A DNA stretch of 8,739 bases, taken from contig JAPYWX010000055.1 of assembly GCA_028276145.1 (NCBI GenBank), positions 1-8,739 of the forward strand, read 5' to 3'. The translations under genes were made by a program, and so were the position numbers. This document shows, one piece after another, positions 5,237 to 8,739 of the stretch. The stretch is from Spirochaetota bacterium (GTDB taxonomy: Bacteria; Spirochaetota; Brevinematia; DTOW01). The notes beneath the pieces were generated by a model, which made no database searches, was not told the origin of the DNA, and was given only the letters and a program-made list of their open reading frames with translations. Position 1 is the stretch's first letter, and every line of letters begins with the position of its first letter.

Positions 5237-7675
5237 ATGAAAAGAATGGTGTCTATTACCCTTATTCTCTTTACTTTGATTTTTGCTTACTCATGTTCAA
5301 TTAAACCTGTAAGCAATACAACATCTAGCACTACTAGCGCGAGTACGGCAACCACTACTAACACTACTTCGACGAATGCAAATACAACAATTATTACGCC
5401 ATCGCCTCCAAGTGTGCCTTTTGTTATGCCAACTTCTTATGATGGGGTGGTTGTTCCGTATACGAACCTTTCTTCTGCTAATTATACTAGCTTTCCTGTC
5501 TCACTTCAGCCTTATGAATTCAAAGTTATATTGATTTCTAATCTAGGTAAGTCAGGTGCAATTGATACAAGCTCTGATTGGTATCTTGATGCTATTGTTT
5601 ACCAAGTTTTCGTTAGGAGCTTTTTTGACTCAGATGGGAATGGTATAGGTGATTTGAATGGACTCAGACAGAAGCTTGATTACATTACAAACATAGGTTT
5701 CAATGCTATTTGGCTACTACCTATATTTGAATCTCCTTCTTATCATGGTTATGATATAAAGGATTACTATTCAATTGAATATGATTATGGCGGTATGACT
5801 GCTTTCAATAACTATATTACTGATGCCAGAAACAAAAAAGTGAAGACAATTCTTGATATGGTAATCAATCATACAAGTGACCAACATCCTTGGTTTGTTG
5901 ATTCTAAGAATAATGCAAATGGTAGAGGTAATTGGTATGTTTGGACTAATACTATCCCTAGTGGGTGGCAGTATCCTTGGGGAGGGGGTAGTGCTAATGA
6001 TGTTTGGATATGGAATAGTACTAGGGGTATGTACTATTATTTGGCTTTTGGTTACGGTGGTATGCCTGACTTGAATTACTTCAATCCATCAGTTTCAAAT
6101 GAAATATTAAAGATTGCTTCTAACTGGGTATACAAGTATGTTGATGGCTATAGGCTTGATGCTGCTAGGTACTTAATAGAGACAGGACCATACCCAAATC
6201 AAGCTGATACACCACCTACGAAACAGTTCTGGACAGCATACAATAACTACCTTAGAAGTATAAAACCTGACTTCTATACTGTCGGTGAGGTGTGGGTGAA
6301 TAATGGAGTAGTTAGTGGGTACTATGGTACTCTAACATCTTGTTTCAATTTTGACTTTGCATATAGTATTGCTGGTTCAATAAGTAATGAAAATAACTCT
6401 AGCCTTGTAAATATGATTAATACTAAGCCTTCTTCAGTGCCATGGAAGTTTTTTGCACCTTTCCTGGATAATCACGATGATATATTTTTCAATGGCAATA
6501 GGTTTGCTGATGAGGTTGGGGGTAGCATTGATAAACAGAAGTTAGGCGCTGTTTTGCTTCTTACATTCCCGGGTACCCCGTATGTTTACTATGGTACTGA
6601 AATTGGTATGCGTAAAGGTAGTCAAGGAGGAGATTTAGGCAAAAGAACACCAATGCAGTGGGATAATACTTCAAAAGCAGGCTTTACAACTGGTACACCA
6701 TGGACTAGTATAGCGAATAACTCTGATCCTATCAATGTTTCTTATCAGTTGAGTGATTCTAATTCTCTTCTAAACTTGTACAAAAGGCTAATAAAAATAA
6801 GAAAGGTTTATCCGTCACTCAGAAGGGGAGATTTCAAACTCATAAGTACTAGTGACAATTCTGTAGTATCATACATCAGGATAGGTACAAACGAATCAAT
6901 TTTGGTTGTTGCTAACCTTTCAAGTTCACCAAAGAATATTTCGCTTGACTTATCTCAATCAGGACTTACAGTATCATCTACTTATAGCACTTATCTGTTT
7001 GCTTTGATTCCTGCTAATACAAATAGTATTCCTACCAATATAACTATTGATGGCACAAAGGAATCTTTGTGGTATAGTTGTAAGATTGCCGGTCCCGTTA
7101 CGAATACTAGTACCGAAACTCGTGGATGGGACTTTGGAGGGTTTTTGGGGCTGTATGTTACTAATGATTCTCAAAACCTTTATGTAGCCTTTGAGACACT
7201 TAATAATGCTGGTGGTTATGGGAATAATATTTATTTCCTTATAGATTTACCTTCTTATAGTTACAACAAAACTAATTTATTGGGTTTAGGTGGTTTTACG
7301 AAGAGTAATATAACTTTGACCGGTGGGTTTGCTTACGATGTGGTTCTCTTCTTTAACGCTCCAGCTAATGGTTTTGTTGGTAGCAGTAACCTAATAATTT
7401 TTGCTGATGACACTCCTACTACTGTACCTATTACGAATATAGGGGTTGATGCAGGTAATAGGTTTGTTGAACTAGCTATTCCTCTTAGTCAGTTAGGTTT
7501 AACAGTTAATAATACAATTAGGATTTTAGGTTTCTACACTGGTACGGATATTAACGCTACGGCGTATGGTGCTATTCCGTTTACTAATGGTAATGGTGGT
7601 ACTGATGGTCCATTACCGCCGGCTTGGAATGCTAGTGTCTCTTTGAACGATTTCTCAACTTATACAGTTAAGTAA
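5237..7675 (+). CDS. Lipoprotein GH13 alpha-amylase/alpha-glucosidase with C-terminal beta module
   Basis: This 812-residue enzyme hydrolyses alpha-glucosidic bonds in starch or maltodextrins at the cell surface. GGAGG at 5225-5229 sets the start. Residues 1-19 plus C20 (FAYSC) form a lipoprotein signal, with a looser lipobox than usual. Residues 21-60 are a Ser/Thr/Asn-rich tether. The catalytic (beta/alpha)8 domain spans about 112-505: DAIVYQVFVRSFFDSDGNG (118-136); region I DMVINH (207-212); region V MPDLN (276-280); region II GYRLDAAR with nucleophile D308; region III with acid/base E351; region IV DNHD with D414. MPDLN is the hallmark of the group between oligo-1,6-glucosidases (QPDLN) and neopullulanases (MPKLN), listed as subfamily GH13_36. 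A short beta domain (about 505-592) follows, then an extra module (about 600-812; IDGTKESLW, LYVAFET, NIYFLID, FAYDVVLFF, VELAIPLSQLGL) resembling the C-terminal domain of glucodextranases and amylopullulanases, probably carbohydrate- or envelope-binding. Exact specificity cannot be read from sequence. Confidence 0.93.
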   Translation: MKRMVSITLILFTLIFAYSCSIKPVSNTTSSTTSASTATTTNTTSTNANTTIITPSPPSVPFVMPTSYDGVVVPYTNLSSANYTSFPVSLQPYEFKVILISNLGKSGAIDTSSDWYLDAIVYQVFVRSFFDSDGNGIGDLNGLRQKLDYITNIGFNAIWLLPIFESPSYHGYDIKDYYSIEYDYGGMTAFNNYITDARNKKVKTILDMVINHTSDQHPWFVDSKNNANGRGNWYVWTNTIPSGWQYPWGGGSANDVWIWNSTRGMYYYLAFGYGGMPDLNYFNPSVSNEILKIASNWVYKYVDGYRLDAARYLIETGPYPNQADTPPTKQFWTAYNNYLRSIKPDFYTVGEVWVNNGVVSGYYGTLTSCFNFDFAYSIAGSISNENNSSLVNMINTKPSSVPWKFFAPFLDNHDDIFFNGNRFADEVGGSIDKQKLGAVLLLTFPGTPYVYYGTEIGMRKGSQGGDLGKRTPMQWDNTSKAGFTTGTPWTSIANNSDPINVSYQLSDSNSLLNLYKRLIKIRKVYPSLRRGDFKLISTSDNSVVSYIRIGTNESILVVANLSSSPKNISLDLSQSGLTVSSTYSTYLFALIPANTNSIPTNITIDGTKESLWYSCKIAGPVTNTSTETRGWDFGGFLGLYVTNDSQNLYVAFETLNNAGGYGNNIYFLIDLPSYSYNKTNLLGLGGFTKSNITLTGGFAYDVVLFFNAPANGFVGSSNLIIFADDTPTTVPITNIGVDAGNRFVELAIPLSQLGLTVNNTIRILGFYTGTDINATAYGAIPFTNGNGGTDGPLPPAWNASVSLNDFSTYTVK

Positions 7676-7686
7676 TTCTATTTTAC

Positions 7687-7720
7687 AAGAGGGCTCACGC
7701 CCTCTTTATTTTATATTTTT
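7687..7720 (+). terminator. Intrinsic terminator of the amylase gene
   Basis: AAGAGGG (7687-7693) pairs with CCCTCTT (7700-7706) around CTCACG, and a T-rich tail (TATTTTATATTTTT) follows. It starts 11 bases after the amylase stop. Confidence 0.85.
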
Positions 7721-7729
7721 AAAAATTAT

Positions 7730-7790
7730 GTTAACTTGTTTGTTAACAAAAAACTAATAGTGCTAATTAGCACTTAGTGCTAATTAGCAC
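7730..7790. repeat. Two tandem GTGCT-AATT-AGCAC palindromes and a repeated GTTAAC
   Basis: Identical palindromes lie at 7760-7773 and 7777-7790, again exactly 17 bases apart (spacer TTA). Because the loop AATT is itself palindromic, each copy is a perfect 14-base DNA palindrome, unlike most copies elsewhere. Just upstream GTTAAC occurs twice (7730-7735 and 7742-7747). The pair lies between the amylase terminator and the next promoter. Confidence 0.85.
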
Positions 7791-7854
7791 TTCTTTTATT
7801 TAGCTTTTGAAGAATTAGGGAATTGAGGTTTTTCAACAATGAGTCGTAAACTCC

Positions 7855-7867
7855 TAGGTTTAACCTA
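7855..7867. repeat. TAGGTT/AACCTA inverted repeat upstream of a promoter
   Basis: TAGGTT (7855-7860) and AACCTA (7862-7867) form a 13-base palindrome with a single central T. It ends 40 bases before the -35 box of the acyl-CoA synthetase promoter, a position suited to an activator or repressor site, but there is no other evidence for that role. Confidence 0.35.
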
Positions 7868-7907
7868 AGCAGATTTAAGCTGAAGTAGGCATAGCTATTT
7901 CTTTTAC

Positions 7908-7936
7908 TTGACAGTTTGTTGATAGTTTTTTAAAAT
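7908..7936 (+). promoter_or_regulatory. Sigma70-type promoter of the acyl-CoA synthetase gene
   Basis: A perfect -35 TTGACA (7908-7913), 17-base spacing and a near-perfect -10 TAAAAT (7931-7936). Transcription would start near 7943, giving a leader of about 16 bases that contains the GGAGG site. It is the best promoter in the window and suggests steady expression. Confidence 0.8.
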
Positions 7937-7958
7937 GAGGTTTGTATGGAGGTGGAAT

Positions 7959-8739
7959 ATGTTGCAGACATCTGCGGAGATTGAGGTTTTATTTGCCAAT
8001 GCTAGGGAGCTTGTTGACTACATAGGTGACAAGTATAAGGGTAATAAAGCGTTGGGGATGCCGGTGTCTGAGGAGAATTTGGATGAGTATATATGGTATA
8101 CTTATGATGATGTTAGAAGGTATGCCAAAGCTGTGGCGTATTATCTTACAGAAGTATTGAAGTTGAAGAAGGGGGATAAGGTAGCACTGATAAGTGAGAA
8201 TAGGGCGGAATGGGGATTGTGTGCGCTGGGGGTTGTGTATAATGGTTTTGTTTTGGTACCGATAGATGTAAGGATGTCGCCAAACGAAATAAAAATGATA
8301 TTAGAGCATTCAGAGAGTAAGGTAGTTTTTATATCCTCTAGGCAGATGAAGGCTATTTCTGATGAGTTTGACTTAAGGGATATGGTAGAGCATGTTATAT
8401 ATATTGATAAAGCAGAGAGTGAGAAGGATATGAGTTTAGAGAAGATATTAGAGAGGTATGGTGATAAGGAGATAAAGAAGTTAAACCAGATTGATCCTGA
8501 AAATGATTTGTTTGAGATAGTTTATACATCTGGGACTACAGGTTTGTCGAAGGGAGTAATGTTGACGCATAGAAATATCATGTTTGAGGTTTCTGTTGCG
8601 CCTCCTTTGGTTAATATTTCGGAAAAGGACAGGTTATTGTCTATCCTTCCTTTGAATCATACTTATGAGTCTACGGCAGGACTTTATACGCCGTTATCGA
8701 GTGGATGTAGTATTTTGTATTCTCCTACACTTAGTCCAA
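7959..8739 (+). CDS. AMP-forming long-chain acyl-CoA synthetase, 3' end off the window
   Basis: The frame is open from ATG 7959 to the window edge, giving the first 260 residues of an enzyme usually around 600 long. GGAGG at 7948-7952 lies six bases before the start; ATG codons at 7935 and 7946 are upstream or within that site and are not favoured. The family activates fatty acids with ATP to an acyl-adenylate and then to acyl-CoA, for membrane lipid synthesis or degradation, in the cytoplasm or at the membrane. Visible signatures are WYTYDDVRRYAKAVAYYL (about 46-63), KGDKVALISENRAEW (about 71-85), and the ATP-binding P-loop YTSGTTGLSKGVMLTH beginning at Y189, followed by the LPLNHTYE stretch. 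That stretch is typical of long-chain-type enzymes, although substrate length is not readable here. A strong promoter lies directly upstream. Confidence 0.93.
   Translation, partial: MLQTSAEIEVLFANARELVDYIGDKYKGNKALGMPVSEENLDEYIWYTYDDVRRYAKAVAYYLTEVLKLKKGDKVALISENRAEWGLCALGVVYNGFVLVPIDVRMSPNEIKMILEHSESKVVFISSRQMKAISDEFDLRDMVEHVIYIDKAESEKDMSLEKILERYGDKEIKKLNQIDPENDLFEIVYTSGTTGLSKGVMLTHRNIMFEVSVAPPLVNISEKDRLLSILPLNHTYESTAGLYTPLSSGCSILYSPTLSP

Noticed and set aside
7839..7868. Nine-codon leader peptide (MSRKLLGLT) before the acyl-CoA synthetase
   Set aside because: The good promoter lies downstream of it at 7908-7936, so it would not be on that transcript, and its ribosome-binding site is poor.

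Overview
The window is AT-rich DNA from a bacterium. A SpoVG/GGAGG-type ribosome-binding site precedes most genes, and arginine is written almost only as AGA/AGG, a bias often seen in thermophiles. An MlaE-type permease and a lipoprotein signal point to a diderm (outer-membrane) organism. A thermophilic anaerobe, for example of spirochaete type, would fit, but that is inference; no marker gene here fixes the taxonomy.

Layout. Positions 2-802: 3' part of a beta-rich protein of unknown function whose start lies off the window. 848-1102: a small unknown protein, probably in the same transcript; its last codons run into a tandem palindromic repeat. 1254-1748: a complete NuoE/HoxE-type [2Fe-2S] subunit of an NAD(P)-linked oxidoreductase or hydrogenase, standing alone and closed by a strong terminator. 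1920-2222 and 2219-3016: an unknown helical protein translationally coupled (ATGA overlap) to an MlaE-family ABC permease. 3017-3524: 508 bases without a gene, between two convergent genes, packed with short palindromes and hairpins. 3525-5015 (minus): an exported DUF4139 (MuiA-like) protein with a coiled coil. 5016-5236: divergent promoter region. 5237-7675: a large lipoprotein GH13 alpha-amylase/alpha-glucosidase with an extra C-terminal beta module. 7676-7958: terminator, two tandem palindromes, and a textbook sigma70 promoter. 7959 to the window end: a 5' portion of an AMP-forming long-chain acyl-CoA synthetase.

The genes do not form one pathway. They look like housekeeping and cell-envelope genes in short transcription units: starch breakdown at the cell surface, lipid transport, fatty-acid activation, and electron transfer.

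The most unusual part is non-coding. A palindrome of the form GTGCT-N4-AGCAC occurs about 13 times, only between genes, often in tandem with an exact 17-base period. In the 3017-3524 region it alternates with 65-85 base spacers, most of which hold their own separate 6-10 bp hairpin. A sequence variant (GTGAT/ATCAC) changes both arms together, and one copy forms the core of a terminator. This looks like a dispersed, structured repeat family that I do not recognise.
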